Source of the DNA: Gardnerella massiliensis
GTDB taxonomy: Bacteria > Actinomycetota > Actinomycetes > Actinomycetales > Bifidobacteriaceae
Direction of reading: 5' to 3'
Assembly: GCF_003408845.1 (NCBI RefSeq)
Contig: NZ_LRTV01000006.1
Location: 133,016 to 197,015 of the forward strand
Length of the DNA: 64,000 nucleotides
Part shown: positions 16,906-25,029 of the stretch, one piece after another
How the letters are laid out: every line of letters starts with the position of its first letter
How positions within the stretch are numbered: the first letter of the stretch is position 1
The notes under the pieces: generated by a model
The model's database searches: none
The model's input: only the letters and a program-made list of their open reading frames with translations
What the model was told of the DNA's origin: nothing
Translations under genes and position numbers: made by a program

Positions 16906-17502
16906 ATGTTAAATAAGAAAGCTATGGCGGCTTTTGCTGCTGGTGCTACATTGCTTTCGAGCTTTGCTTTTGCTGCTCCTGCAATGGCTGCTTTTAGTGT
17001 AGCTGATCTTGGGGCTGCTGATTTTAGGGCTCCATCTGAGTCGACGTTAAATGGTTTAGACAAGTATATTTCTATTAGACCTTCTTCGAACGGTGCTTTG
17101 CCTAAGATTCAGGCTTTTGAGGTAGATTCTGATGCCGCTGCTGAGCCTGCTGCTGAGACTGCTTCTGATTTGTTGGGCGAAGGTTCAGCTTCTGAGGGGG
17201 ATGCTGACGTAAGTGTGGATCTTTCTGGCGCTGATGATTTTGGCTTCGATGACGTCGATTTTGATGGTTTGTTTGACGACATTGATTTTGATGATTTGGG
17301 CTTGGATGACGTCGATTTTGATTTGTCTGACGTTGAAGCTCCAGCTGCTGAGACTCCAGCTCCTGCTGCCAAGGCTGCTCCTACTACCGAAGCTCCAGCT
17401 GCTGAGACTCCAGCTCCAGCTGCCAAGGCTGCTCTTAAAGCTGCACCTGCTGTAAAGAATGCAGAGAATGCAGATCTTACTGATGCCGATTTATCCCTCT
17501 GA
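16906..17502 (+). CDS. Secreted Asp/Phe-rich protein, paralogue A
   Basis: A 198-residue secreted protein of unknown function. It has a signal peptide (MLNKKAMAAFAAGATLL... ending APAMA, about residues 1-28) nearly identical to that of the next gene. Residues ~100-145 form an acidic low-complexity stretch rich in DDVDFD and DFDDLGLD. The C-terminal third is Ala/Pro repeats (APAAETPAPAAKAA). No membrane anchor, sorting signal or enzyme domain is seen. ATG 16906 follows a strong AAGGAGAAAGGAAA site. It is the first of four related genes in 6.5 kb. Confidence 0.8.
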   Translation: MLNKKAMAAFAAGATLLSSFAFAAPAMAAFSVADLGAADFRAPSESTLNGLDKYISIRPSSNGALPKIQAFEVDSDAAAEPAAETASDLLGEGSASEGDADVSVDLSGADDFGFDDVDFDGLFDDIDFDDLGLDDVDFDLSDVEAPAAETPAPAAKAAPTTEAPAAETPAPAAKAALKAAPAVKNAENADLTDADLSL

Positions 17503-17588
17503 ACTGGCGTGCTAGCTGAGAAGTTGATATCCTTTAGAGTTAATTGCTGCGGGCTTTGTGGATGAGCTATTCCACTTCCGTAGCAATG

Positions 17589-17604
17589 GGGAAGGATGCT
17601 TCCC
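17589..17604 (+). promoter_or_regulatory. Short hairpin next to the ribosome site of secreted paralogue B
   Basis: GGGAA pairs with TTCCC around a 6-nt loop and abuts AAGGAGAAAGG, mirroring the arrangement before paralogue A with compensating base changes. Confidence 0.45.
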
Positions 17605-17622
17605 AAGGAGAAAGGAAATAAT

Positions 17623-18945
17623 ATGTTGAATAAGAAAGCTATGGCGGCTTTTGCTGCTGGCGCTACGTTGGTGTCTGGTTTGGCCATCGTAAGCCCTGCA
17701 ATGGCTGACGAAGTTGCTGCTCCTGCTGCTGAGGCTCCTAAGGCTGTTACTGCAGCTAAGCCTGAAGCCGTTACTGCAGCTAAGCCTGAAGCCGTTACTG
17801 CAGCTAAGCCTGAAGCCGTTACTGCAGCTAAGCCTGAAGCCGTTACTGCAGCTAAGACCCCTGCTGTTACCGCAGCTAATCCAGCTCCTGCTGCTGAGAC
17901 TCCTGATGTTGAGGTTCCTGATGATATCGAATTGCCTGACCTTGGCGATTTTGACTTCAGCACTTTGGATTTTGGTGATTTACTCGACGCTGATATGGAT
18001 GACGTCGCCGTTCCTGAGGATGCTGATGTTGAGGCTCCTGCCGACGTTGAGGGCTTGGATGATCTTGACGGCTTAGATAATCTTGAAGATTTGGGCGATT
18101 TCGACGACTTAGACGTTGCAGATGTCGATGCAGATGCAGATTTGTCTGATTTGTTCGGTGACGATTTCAATATGGATGATTTCGCTGCTGATGATTTAGC
18201 TGATTTGCTCGATGCTGATGTTGAAGCTCCTGCTGAGAAGCCAGCTGAAGAGAAGCCAGCTGAGGAGAAGCCTGCTGAGGAGAAGCCTGCTGAGGAGAAG
18301 CCTGCTGAGGAGAAGCCAGTTGAGCTTCCAAAGCCAGCTCCTATGGAAGTAAAAAAGGACATTTTTGCTGATGCAAAGGATGCCTTGAACGGCAGTGCAG
18401 GTCTTGATAAGACTTTTGTCTCTCCTGCCGATTTGCTTAAGGCTCTTAAGAATAGCTCAGCTCCAGCTGAGAAGCCTGCTGAGGAGAAGCCAGCTACCCC
18501 AACTGAAACTCCAAAGGCTGACAAGCAGGATAATAAGAATGGTGAGAAGAAGGAAAATGAGAAGGGTGATACCACTCCTGCTCCTGCTCCTGCCACTCCT
18601 ACTCCTGCCGATAAGAAGGAAGGCACTCCTGCAGAAGGCTCTGCTAATTCTGAATCAGCTAAGCCATCTACGTCAGCAACTCCTGCAGTTGCCGGTTCTA
18701 GTGCAGTTACTTCCGAAGGACTTAACAACAACCCAGTTGGCAATCTTGTAAAGCCAGCTGCTCCTTCTACAGATGATAAGAAGCCAGCTGAACAGAAGCC
18801 AGCTGAGAAGCCAGCTGCTCCTGCTCCGAAGAAAGATGATAGTAAGCCTGCAACTCCAAAAATTAGTGTAGGCGATCTTTTTGGTGGTAGCGATGGTGTA
18901 AGCAGCAGCCTTTTTGACGGTGGTTTAACTCCTAAAAAGCCGTGA
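17623..18945 (+). CDS. Secreted Asp/Phe-rich repeat protein, paralogue B
   Basis: A 440-residue secreted protein of unknown function with the same signal peptide as paralogue A. Its order is: signal peptide (1-28), five 8-residue AVTAAKPE repeats (~41-80), a long acidic segment with LDDLDGLDNLEDLGDFDD-like text (~100-205), five PAEEK repeats (~207-231), a short mixed region and Ala/Pro/Lys-rich linkers. A C-terminal motif (SVGDLFGGSDGVSSSLFDGG) closes it. No anchor is seen. ATG 17623 follows AAGGAGAAAGG. The two DNA repeat arrays should make its length strain-variable. It may be expressed with paralogue A, 120 bp upstream. Confidence 0.8.
   Translation: MLNKKAMAAFAAGATLVSGLAIVSPAMADEVAAPAAEAPKAVTAAKPEAVTAAKPEAVTAAKPEAVTAAKPEAVTAAKTPAVTAANPAPAAETPDVEVPDDIELPDLGDFDFSTLDFGDLLDADMDDVAVPEDADVEAPADVEGLDDLDGLDNLEDLGDFDDLDVADVDADADLSDLFGDDFNMDDFAADDLADLLDADVEAPAEKPAEEKPAEEKPAEEKPAEEKPAEEKPVELPKPAPMEVKKDIFADAKDALNGSAGLDKTFVSPADLLKALKNSSAPAEKPAEEKPATPTETPKADKQDNKNGEKKENEKGDTTPAPAPATPTPADKKEGTPAEGSANSESAKPSTSATPAVAGSSAVTSEGLNNNPVGNLVKPAAPSTDDKKPAEQKPAEKPAAPAPKKDDSKPATPKISVGDLFGGSDGVSSSLFDGGLTPKKP
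17743..17862. repeat. Five 24-bp tandem repeats inside paralogue B
   Basis: Units of the form GCCGTTACTGCAGCTAAGCC plus TGAA encode AVTAAKPE. Units two to four are identical and the first and fifth differ slightly. The frame is kept. Confidence 0.95.
18241..18315. repeat. Five 15-bp tandem repeats inside paralogue B
   Basis: CCTGCTGAGGAGAAG-type units encode PAEEK. Three units are identical and two have synonymous changes. Confidence 0.95.
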
Positions 18946-18985
18946 GCTCAAGAAGTAAGTTACTGACTTATCGCTGATTTACTAT

Positions 18986-19071
18986 ATCGGCTTTGTAAGG
19001 TTTGCGCGGCGCGCGTAGTAAGCGATTGCTGAAAGCGTGGTTGCGTGGCTTTGCAAAGCCGATTTTTTTTA
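18986..19071 (+). terminator. Terminator after paralogue B
   Basis: ATCGGCTTTG (18986-18995) pairs with CAAAGCCGAT (19054-19063), followed by eight T. A tighter GGCTTTG/CAAAGCC palindrome at 19047-19060 can form the same terminator end. Confidence 0.8.
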
Positions 19072-19374
19072 TTTGCTTTAGCATGCTTTCGCGTGTATTC
19101 CTTACGGTTATTAGTAACCGTTTGGGTGATTTAACACGTGAAGCATGACGTGTTTTGACGCAAGCTCAATAGCAAGAGCATTATCTACGTAAGCGTGCTC
19201 TGTTCTTAGGTGTCCGTAATGAGGCGCTCGAGTTTTATTACGCTCGTTTGCGAAACTCGCATTGAGTGTCTACGTGCGTTACGTTTTAAGCGCTCCGGTA
19301 AGTTAATGCGCAGTCTACTATTGTGCGGTCGTCAAAACTGCAAGCAGGACACACAAGATGTTGGTGTAACACGC
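19072..19374. other. Structured intergenic stretch without a gene
   Basis: No supported ORF. It holds inverted repeats: ACGGTTA/TAACCGT (about 19110-19127) nested inside a longer imperfect GCTTTCGCGTGT...ACACGTGAAGC pairing (about 19087-19145). A CGAGTTT/AAACTCG pair lies near 19228-19260. Neither has a T tract, so it may be a small RNA or remnants of older sequence. Confidence 0.4.
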
Positions 19375-19415
19375 AAAAAAAGAGCTTGAAGTTGCCAAAA
19401 GCAACCTCAAGCTCT
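19375..19415 (-). terminator. Terminator of the minus-strand paralogue C
   Basis: On the minus strand AGAGCTTGA-x-GTTGC type arms pair around a short loop (19381-19415) and run into seven T (complement of the A run 19375-19381). It ends the transcript of the gene at 19537-20811. Confidence 0.85.
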
Positions 19416-19536
19416 ACTGTTGTAGTACATTCGCAACGTGCCATTTAACGCAACCTTGCCACGTGGAAGGTCACTTAGCTACGTGAGCGAAATCTCACAT
19501 ACCGAATCACAAGGAATCGTAGTATTTAGCATTGCT

Positions 19537-20811
19537 TTAATAATAATATGGGTTATACGAATAATCGTTGTCGTAATAATTCGTATCCTCGTAATCGTCG
19601 CTGCTCCAATCGAAATTATCAAAATCGATTTCGTCTAGCAAGTCATCCAAATCGTCCCAATCAAAGTCGTCGAAATCGGAGTAATCATCTGATTCATCGT
19701 CGGACTCACTCTCATTATCGGATTCAGATTCATTATCAGACTCGTTGTCAGATTCGTCGTTGGACTCGTCTTCGTCTTCGCCCAATTGATGACGCAAAAC
19801 TGCGAGATCATTCTTATTCTTCACCAGTTTCCCTAAAGCATTTAAGTAGTTTCTATATGCTTCGGCCGGCTTCCATGAGCAGGTGTTAGAGTCGAATTCG
19901 CCGCGAGCGTTTGTGCACAAATCAGTGAGATTACCATTTTTGTCTATAACGCCAGCTGCTGCAGCAAGTTCACGATATTGAGTGACTTCTGCCCTATCTT
20001 TAGCAATTTCAGTTTCCAAATTTTGCACTTTTGTATTATCTGAAGTAGTGCTATGGCTTGTGGCAGAGTTATTCAATTCCTTGAGCTGTTGTAATGCACT
20101 GGCGAGAGCGTTTTCGTGATACTGAAGAGTATTTTCGGCCTTATCATAGTTTCTATATGCTTCGGCCGTATAATACTCGCAGGTGTTAGAGTCGAATTCG
20201 CCTCGAGTGTTCTTGCACACGTCGGTGAGATTACCATTTTTATCTATAGCGCCAAATTCTGCTGCAGCTATACGTTTATCTGCCAAATCTGATTTATCGG
20301 CAGCAATGTCATTTTTAAGATTATTTATTTCCTTAATAAGGAACTTTGCAGATAAACTATTTGCTGGATTATCACCAGAATAGTTAGCGAAAACTTCCGG
20401 AGTAAAATCAGCATTCAACTCGTTAAGCTGTTGCTGTGCACTAGCTAGAGCATTCTGATGTTTCCATAAAGTGTATCTGGCTTCATCGTAGTTTTTATAT
20501 GATTCGCCCGTATAATACTCGCAGGTGTTAGAGTCGAATTCGCCTCGAGTGTTCTTGCACACGTCGGTGAGATTACCATTTCTATCTATGACGCCAGTTG
20601 CCGCTGCTCGCGATCTTTTTGCCGCAAGGTCTGATTTATCCCCAACTATTTTACGCTGATAAAACGTAATATTTCTCTTTACCAGCGTAATAGCGGCTTT
20701 ATTAAGCGGATTAACCGTACTGCCACTCGCCATAGCAGGCGAGGTAAAGGCGAGAGCGGATAGCAAAGTTGCGCAAGCAGCCAATGCTCCCACAAACTTT
20801 TTATGTAACAT
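19537..20811 (-). CDS. Secreted triple-repeat protein with acidic tail, paralogue C
   Basis: A 424-residue secreted protein of unknown function, divergent from paralogue D. A signal peptide (MLHKKFVGALAACATLLSAL...PAMA) resembles those of A, B and D. Three ~100-residue repeats follow. Each combines a helical coiled-coil-like part (KSDLAAKRSRAA..) with a GVIDRNGNLTDVC...GEFDSNTC block that conserves two Cys, then a Tyr-rich helix. The C-terminus is very acidic (ESDNESESDDESDD, then DFDDFDWDDLDDLLDEIDFD) and ends in Tyr/Asn. The start ATG follows AGAAAGGAG on the minus strand. No anchor is seen. Confidence 0.8.
   Translation of the reverse strand: MLHKKFVGALAACATLLSALAFTSPAMASGSTVNPLNKAAITLVKRNITFYQRKIVGDKSDLAAKRSRAAATGVIDRNGNLTDVCKNTRGEFDSNTCEYYTGESYKNYDEARYTLWKHQNALASAQQQLNELNADFTPEVFANYSGDNPANSLSAKFLIKEINNLKNDIAADKSDLADKRIAAAEFGAIDKNGNLTDVCKNTRGEFDSNTCEYYTAEAYRNYDKAENTLQYHENALASALQQLKELNNSATSHSTTSDNTKVQNLETEIAKDRAEVTQYRELAAAAGVIDKNGNLTDLCTNARGEFDSNTCSWKPAEAYRNYLNALGKLVKNKNDLAVLRHQLGEDEDESNDESDNESDNESESDNESESDDESDDYSDFDDFDWDDLDDLLDEIDFDNFDWSSDDYEDTNYYDNDYSYNPYYY
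20166..20239. repeat. 74-bp exact repeat inside paralogue C (copy 1)
   Basis: Identical to 20508-20581, 342 bp away, and covering the two-Cys block of the protein repeats. A third, diverged copy starts at 19879. Identity at third codon positions points to recent duplication or gene conversion. Confidence 0.9.
20508..20581. repeat. 74-bp exact repeat inside paralogue C (copy 2)
   Basis: Second copy of the 20166-20239 sequence, in the same orientation and reading frame. Recombination between the copies would delete one protein repeat in frame. Confidence 0.9.
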
Positions 20812-21127
20812 ACTATTCTCCTTTCTCTGCTGCGTTAATATAAGAAACTCTTATAATCAAACGCATCAAGAAAATTTATTGCAGCTTAGAAGCTGTTTAC
20901 CGAATCAGCGGAATCAAGCTGACACATAAACAGCATAACTCTGTGTAAGCACATGTGAAAAGTTAGCAATACTGCATATTACAAGCGTATTACGTATTGC
21001 AAGCGGATTGCGTGCCAAAACTAGTGGTTTGCAAAAGGTCCCGCAATTCTTTGATGGTAAAAGATTGGGAGAAACGAACAGTTTACTAGATCTTATGCAT
21101 TGATGTAACTTGTAGCGTATTTACGTA
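20812..21127. other. Divergent intergenic region between paralogues C and D
   Basis: No gene is seen. The left end carries the minus-strand ribosome site of paralogue C. The rest is AT-rich with repeated GCGTATTACGTATTGCAAGCG-like phrases (about 20985-21010). It must contain the promoter of C. Confidence 0.5.
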
Positions 21128-21166
21128 TATAGAGTATGGCTTATGTGAAGTGAGCCATACTCTATA
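21128..21166. promoter_or_regulatory. Perfect 14-bp inverted repeat upstream of paralogue D
   Basis: TATAGAGTATGGCT pairs perfectly with AGCCATACTCTATA around an 11-nt loop. No T tract follows on either strand and both flanking genes point away, so a terminator is not needed here; an operator or a leader hairpin fits better. Confidence 0.6.
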
Positions 21167-21198
21167 AATGCGTTGTGTGGTGAGCTGAACGTTGATGA

Positions 21199-21265
21199 TC
21201 TTGGCTGAACCAAGCCAATATTAATAGTGCATCCTCTGGCAGCGAATCTCAGCTGTCGGAGGATG
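21199..21265 (+). promoter_or_regulatory. Two further hairpins upstream of paralogue D
   Basis: TTGGCT/AGCCAA (about 21201-21218) is followed by a 14-bp stem (21230-21243 with 21252-21265, two G-T pairs) and TTTCT. A -10-like TATACT lies at 21335-21340, so these hairpins may belong to an unannotated short transcript or to a regulator-binding region. Confidence 0.45.
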
Positions 21266-21449
21266 TTTCTGTAGTGTCTGAGGAGTATCATAATACGCAA
21301 TGTGCTTTTCGTCTTTGCAAAGATTTGGCATTGTTATACTTACTTTGCGAGGCTGGAGGTGCTGCGTTTCGTTTGGACTACAAACGTTTAGTTTTGAACC
21401 AAATGCATTGTGCTACGCTTCAACGCGTAACAATAAGAAAGGGAAACAC

Positions 21450-23357
21450 ATGTTAAATAAGAAGGCTATTGCAGCGTTTTCTTTCGGCGCTGCATTTGTT
21501 GCGGGGTTAGCGTTTGCAACTCCTGCAATGGCTGCGGATGCTGGGACTAAGGAAGTTCCTGCTCCTACCGCTGCTGCTCCAGCTTCTACTGCTGCTGCAC
21601 CTGCACCTACTGCTGCTCCGGTGGCTCCTGCTCCTACTGCTGCTGAAAATGATGTCGTTCTTGATGATGAGGGTGTCTCTCTCGCTGGTGGCAATGTTGC
21701 TGAAACTGAGGCCGAAGGCGATACTACTGAAACTGCAGCCGAAGACGATGCGGCTGCTGCCGAAAGCGATGTCAACCTTAGCGATTCCGATGATACTTTT
21801 GATGGATTTGGTGATTTCGGAGATCTCAACTTTGATGATTTGTTCGGAGATTTGAATTTCGACGATCTTGGTGACTTCGGTGAAGCCGATTTTGGTGAAG
21901 GCGAATTAGGTGACGTCAGCGAAGTTGGAGATGAAGATTTAGGCGTTGACTTCGCAGATTTCGGTGATTTTGGCGATTTTGATTTCGGTGATTTTGCTGT
22001 CGATGATTTCGATACTGACGTTGAACCAGAGCAAGAAGCTCCTGTGAATCCAACTCCTGCTGAACCAAAGCAAGAAACTCCTGCCGAGCCAAAGCAAGAA
22101 GCTCCTGCCGAGCCAAAAACTAAGCCGGCTGAAGATCAGCAGGCTGAAAACGACGGTTCCGATCACTACGAAGATGGCGTAGAACTTTCTGCAGCTGAAA
22201 AAGCTAAGAAGGTGCAAGAGCTTGAAACTAAGATTGCTGCAGCAAAAGCTAATGTTAGCTCCAGTGACTTGGCATTGTACAATGCATATGATGCTGAAGC
22301 TCAAAAAGCAGCAAAGCAAAGTAACTTGGTTCAAGAAACTTTCACTGACTATCTGAAAGATTATATTGCAAACCACAAGCTGAGCGGCGATGATTTGCGA
22401 GACGCTCAGGATGCGTTGGCTATTATGCAAGGTAAAACCATCAAGGGTTACAAGGTTGTGGTAGATAAACACTGCGATGACAATGGCTCCTGCCATTGGT
22501 CGGAACGTATTGTTCCATCAGAGCCTTCCCCAGACTTCTACCATCAAGCAAGGAATGTTCGTCCGCTTTCTGCAGCTAGCCTTCTGGAAATTCATAATGT
22601 TGCCAATTATTACGATAGGTTAAATGATTTCCGCAAGCAGGAAGGCTTGGATTCGGCGAATGTGAGCCTTCGCAGTATTGCTGAGGCCATTACGCACAGC
22701 ATGTTCTCAGATACTGTGCAAGCCCATGCTATGATGCAAGTTCCAGAGCAACATCCGTATGAAAATGGTGTTGCCGAGAATCTTGCTTGGGGTACTTTCA
22801 GCGATTCTGAAAACAATAACAAAGAAGATGAATTAATTAATCCTATGTATGGCTGGTACAACAAAGAAAAGGAAATTTTCGATAACGTTGCCGCAGGTAA
22901 AGACAGCCACTTTGTGCTCAAGCCAGGAACGGATCTCGAACAATATCGTCATAATGCTGATGCATTATATTCTCTTACGGAATCCTTGTTTGAGAATGAT
23001 GCAGATGGTAGCAAGATGGGAGAGTTTGAAGGTAAGGTTGGCCACTATACCAACTTTGTGAATTCTGAGAGTACAGTTGGCGGTTTTGCTCAAACCAACG
23101 ATGCTTCTATATATGGTGCTACAACTGTATGGCACGCTGGCATAAATAAGCACACTTCTCTCACACCAAGCGAATTCGTCAAGTCCTTCAACGAGTACGT
23201 GAATAAGGTTACTGCGGGCGGAAAGACTATTAAGCCAGACAATCTTGAGGCTTTGTATAACACTTCGTCTAAGTTGGGACAAGCTATGGTCAATAATTCG
23301 GCTTTAACTACCTATGTGCAGTTGCAAAAGCAGTTGCAAAATTTAGGTGTTAAGTAG
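21450..23357 (+). CDS. Secreted CAP-domain protein with Asp/Phe-rich segment, paralogue D
   Basis: A 635-residue secreted protein. The signal peptide (MLNKKAIAAFSFGAAFVAGL...TPAMA) matches the family. An Ala/Pro/Thr linker and a long acidic part (FGDFGDLNFDDLFGDLNFDD-like, ~110-190) follow, then PAEPKQE repeats and a helical region. The C-terminal ~240 residues form a CAP/SCP-PR1-like domain: a LRSIAEAITHS helix, AENLAWG near residue 441, a GWYNKEK helix and HYTNFVNS near residue 531. CAP proteins are extracellular and bind lipids or act as proteases or adhesins; the role here is unknown. ATG 21450 follows AGAAAGGG. A strong terminator follows. Confidence 0.85.
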   Translation: MLNKKAIAAFSFGAAFVAGLAFATPAMAADAGTKEVPAPTAAAPASTAAAPAPTAAPVAPAPTAAENDVVLDDEGVSLAGGNVAETEAEGDTTETAAEDDAAAAESDVNLSDSDDTFDGFGDFGDLNFDDLFGDLNFDDLGDFGEADFGEGELGDVSEVGDEDLGVDFADFGDFGDFDFGDFAVDDFDTDVEPEQEAPVNPTPAEPKQETPAEPKQEAPAEPKTKPAEDQQAENDGSDHYEDGVELSAAEKAKKVQELETKIAAAKANVSSSDLALYNAYDAEAQKAAKQSNLVQETFTDYLKDYIANHKLSGDDLRDAQDALAIMQGKTIKGYKVVVDKHCDDNGSCHWSERIVPSEPSPDFYHQARNVRPLSAASLLEIHNVANYYDRLNDFRKQEGLDSANVSLRSIAEAITHSMFSDTVQAHAMMQVPEQHPYENGVAENLAWGTFSDSENNNKEDELINPMYGWYNKEKEIFDNVAAGKDSHFVLKPGTDLEQYRHNADALYSLTESLFENDADGSKMGEFEGKVGHYTNFVNSESTVGGFAQTNDASIYGATTVWHAGINKHTSLTPSEFVKSFNEYVNKVTAGGKTIKPDNLEALYNTSSKLGQAMVNNSALTTYVQLQKQLQNLGVK

Positions 23358-23428
23358 TCGAATCCGTTTCAACGCTGTTGACATAATGCGTGTTTGTGTA
23401 TTGTGATGTGCAAACACGCGTAACATAA

Positions 23429-23460
23429 CCGCAAGTTCTTTCGGGGACTTGCGGTTTTTT
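23429..23460 (+). terminator. Terminator after paralogue D
   Basis: CCGCAAGT pairs with ACTTGCGG around a 10-nt loop and is followed by six T. It closes the secreted-protein island. Confidence 0.92.
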
Positions 23461-23596
23461 ACAAAATGCGCTTGCGAGAAAGTAGAATTTTATAAGATTT
23501 TGCGAGATTCTTACATAAAATTCGTAAAAGCTAGCGCAATATACACAAAGCATGACACAATAGTAAGTAGTGTGTTTTTTGAAGGGAGCAGATCGC

Positions 23597-25012
23597 GTGA
23601 GTGAGCGACAAACCGTGCAGCGCTGGATGATTACAGTTGGTGGTGTCGAGCAGGCACGTGTGGGTGCAGGACAGTCTGTAGAGATTGGTCGAAAGCCTAT
23701 ACGCCCGTTGCGTGAGGATGGTTTCACGCGCATCGACATAGTAGATAACAAGCGTTCTATGTCAAAACGCCATGCTTTGCTCATAGTCGATACGCGAGGA
23801 GTGGCCACCATTCGCGATCTGCACTCTACTAATGGTACGTATTTAGTGGGAGCCAACGGAGACTTGTTGCGTTTGGAGCCAGACGTTGACTTCCAGCTTC
23901 CAGACAATCTGATGCGCATGCAATTTGGCGATGTTCCTATTGATTTTGTGCGCGTGGAAGACGAAGTTGCGGATAACGAGCACGAAGTGCGCAATCTGTT
24001 CTCCTACGCAACTGACGATACGCACGAAGAGCCGGCTGCTGGCGACTTGTCAGTGGATCAAATCCTTGATTTGCGTGCGGGTGAGCCAACCGGCATTTTC
24101 CAAGCGCAATCCGTGTCTCATCCGGGACTTTCATGGCAGCAGGGTGCCGCATTACAACCATTGTCTTCTGAAATTTCCCACAATAATCATAATGTTGCTC
24201 TGCCGGTGGTACGCGAACAGCAAGAAGAGCCTGTCGAACCACGCAATTTGTTTGCTGACGCACAAGCAATACATTCGCAAATCGCGCAAGAAATTAACTA
24301 TCAAGACGGCGGCATTCAAGACGGTTCTGTAAATAGTGACGAAAATAGTGACGAAAATAGTGCAGAAACCAACGTTGAAAACAATGCTGTTCAAACGGAA
24401 GTAGCGTGCGAAGTGCAAACGAATACTGAACAAGCGGCTAATCAGCTGGAACAGTCTGTAACGGAAACTGCACACGCTGAAACAGCTAACACGCTGTCAA
24501 GTCAGTTTGGTTCAGTAGACGAGGCAACAACCGGACCTTTCGCAACCGATGTTATCAAGTCCAGCATCGCAGCAATCAACAATGCTGAAACTAATACTGC
24601 TGCAAACACTAACCATTACGAAAGTACAGACTACTTAAACTCGACTTCCGCAACCGCAGATTCTAAAACCGCAGATTCCGCAACTTATATTGCAACCGAT
24701 AGTGAAGATTCTTACACTCCAGCGTTTGAGCCAGGTTCAGTATTTGAAAAAGTATCAAAAGGCGAATTCGACGCTCAACAAAACATGGTAGAAGTTGGCG
24801 GTTTCACTTCCCAAGATGCTAGAGAAATCACCGATTTTTCGCGACAATTTGAAATGGCACAATACGCTGAGTTACTTCCATACTTAGCCGAAAATCCCGG
24901 ATTATACGACGACTTATATGCTTGGCTCGCAGCGCAAGGAAATGCGCAAGTTGACGCCGCACTAGCATGCAACAGCGGTTACAGTGCATATCGTGAAGCT
25001 ATTGAACAATAA
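23597..25012 (+). CDS. FHA-domain protein
   Basis: From GTG 23597, after GAAGGGAG, this is a 471-residue cytoplasmic protein. Residues ~15-115 form a forkhead-associated domain that binds phosphothreonine peptides: VEIGRKPIRP, the key SMSKRHALL (Ser-Arg-His type) and DLHSTNGTYL are visible. The middle (~150-390) is long, polar, Asn/Glu/Thr-rich and probably disordered, with small NSDE repeats. The last ~80 residues are helical (FSRQFEMAQYAELLPYLAENPGLYDDLYAWL). The gene is 17 bp upstream of the giant helicase-like gene, so the two very likely work together, perhaps under Ser/Thr kinase control. Confidence 0.85.
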   Translation: MSERQTVQRWMITVGGVEQARVGAGQSVEIGRKPIRPLREDGFTRIDIVDNKRSMSKRHALLIVDTRGVATIRDLHSTNGTYLVGANGDLLRLEPDVDFQLPDNLMRMQFGDVPIDFVRVEDEVADNEHEVRNLFSYATDDTHEEPAAGDLSVDQILDLRAGEPTGIFQAQSVSHPGLSWQQGAALQPLSSEISHNNHNVALPVVREQQEEPVEPRNLFADAQAIHSQIAQEINYQDGGIQDGSVNSDENSDENSAETNVENNAVQTEVACEVQTNTEQAANQLEQSVTETAHAETANTLSSQFGSVDEATTGPFATDVIKSSIAAINNAETNTAANTNHYESTDYLNSTSATADSKTADSATYIATDSEDSYTPAFEPGSVFEKVSKGEFDAQQNMVEVGGFTSQDAREITDFSRQFEMAQYAELLPYLAENPGLYDDLYAWLAAQGNAQVDAALACNSGYSAYREAIEQ

Positions 25013-25029
25013 GCGGGTAGGGGAAGAAT

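Noticed and set aside
17743-17862. Repeat array considered as a CRISPR
   Set aside because: Units are directly tandem without unique spacers and encode an in-frame peptide repeat; no cas gene nearby.
17109-18743. Long minus-strand ORF (544 codons) opposite paralogues A and B
   Set aside because: It exists because Ala/Pro/Asp-rich repeats on the + strand give open frames on the complement; it spans two real genes and their spacer.
19438-19638. 66-residue + strand ORF overlapping the end of paralogue C
   Set aside because: Ile/Val-rich shadow of the acidic Asp-rich C-terminus on the other strand; no ribosome site.
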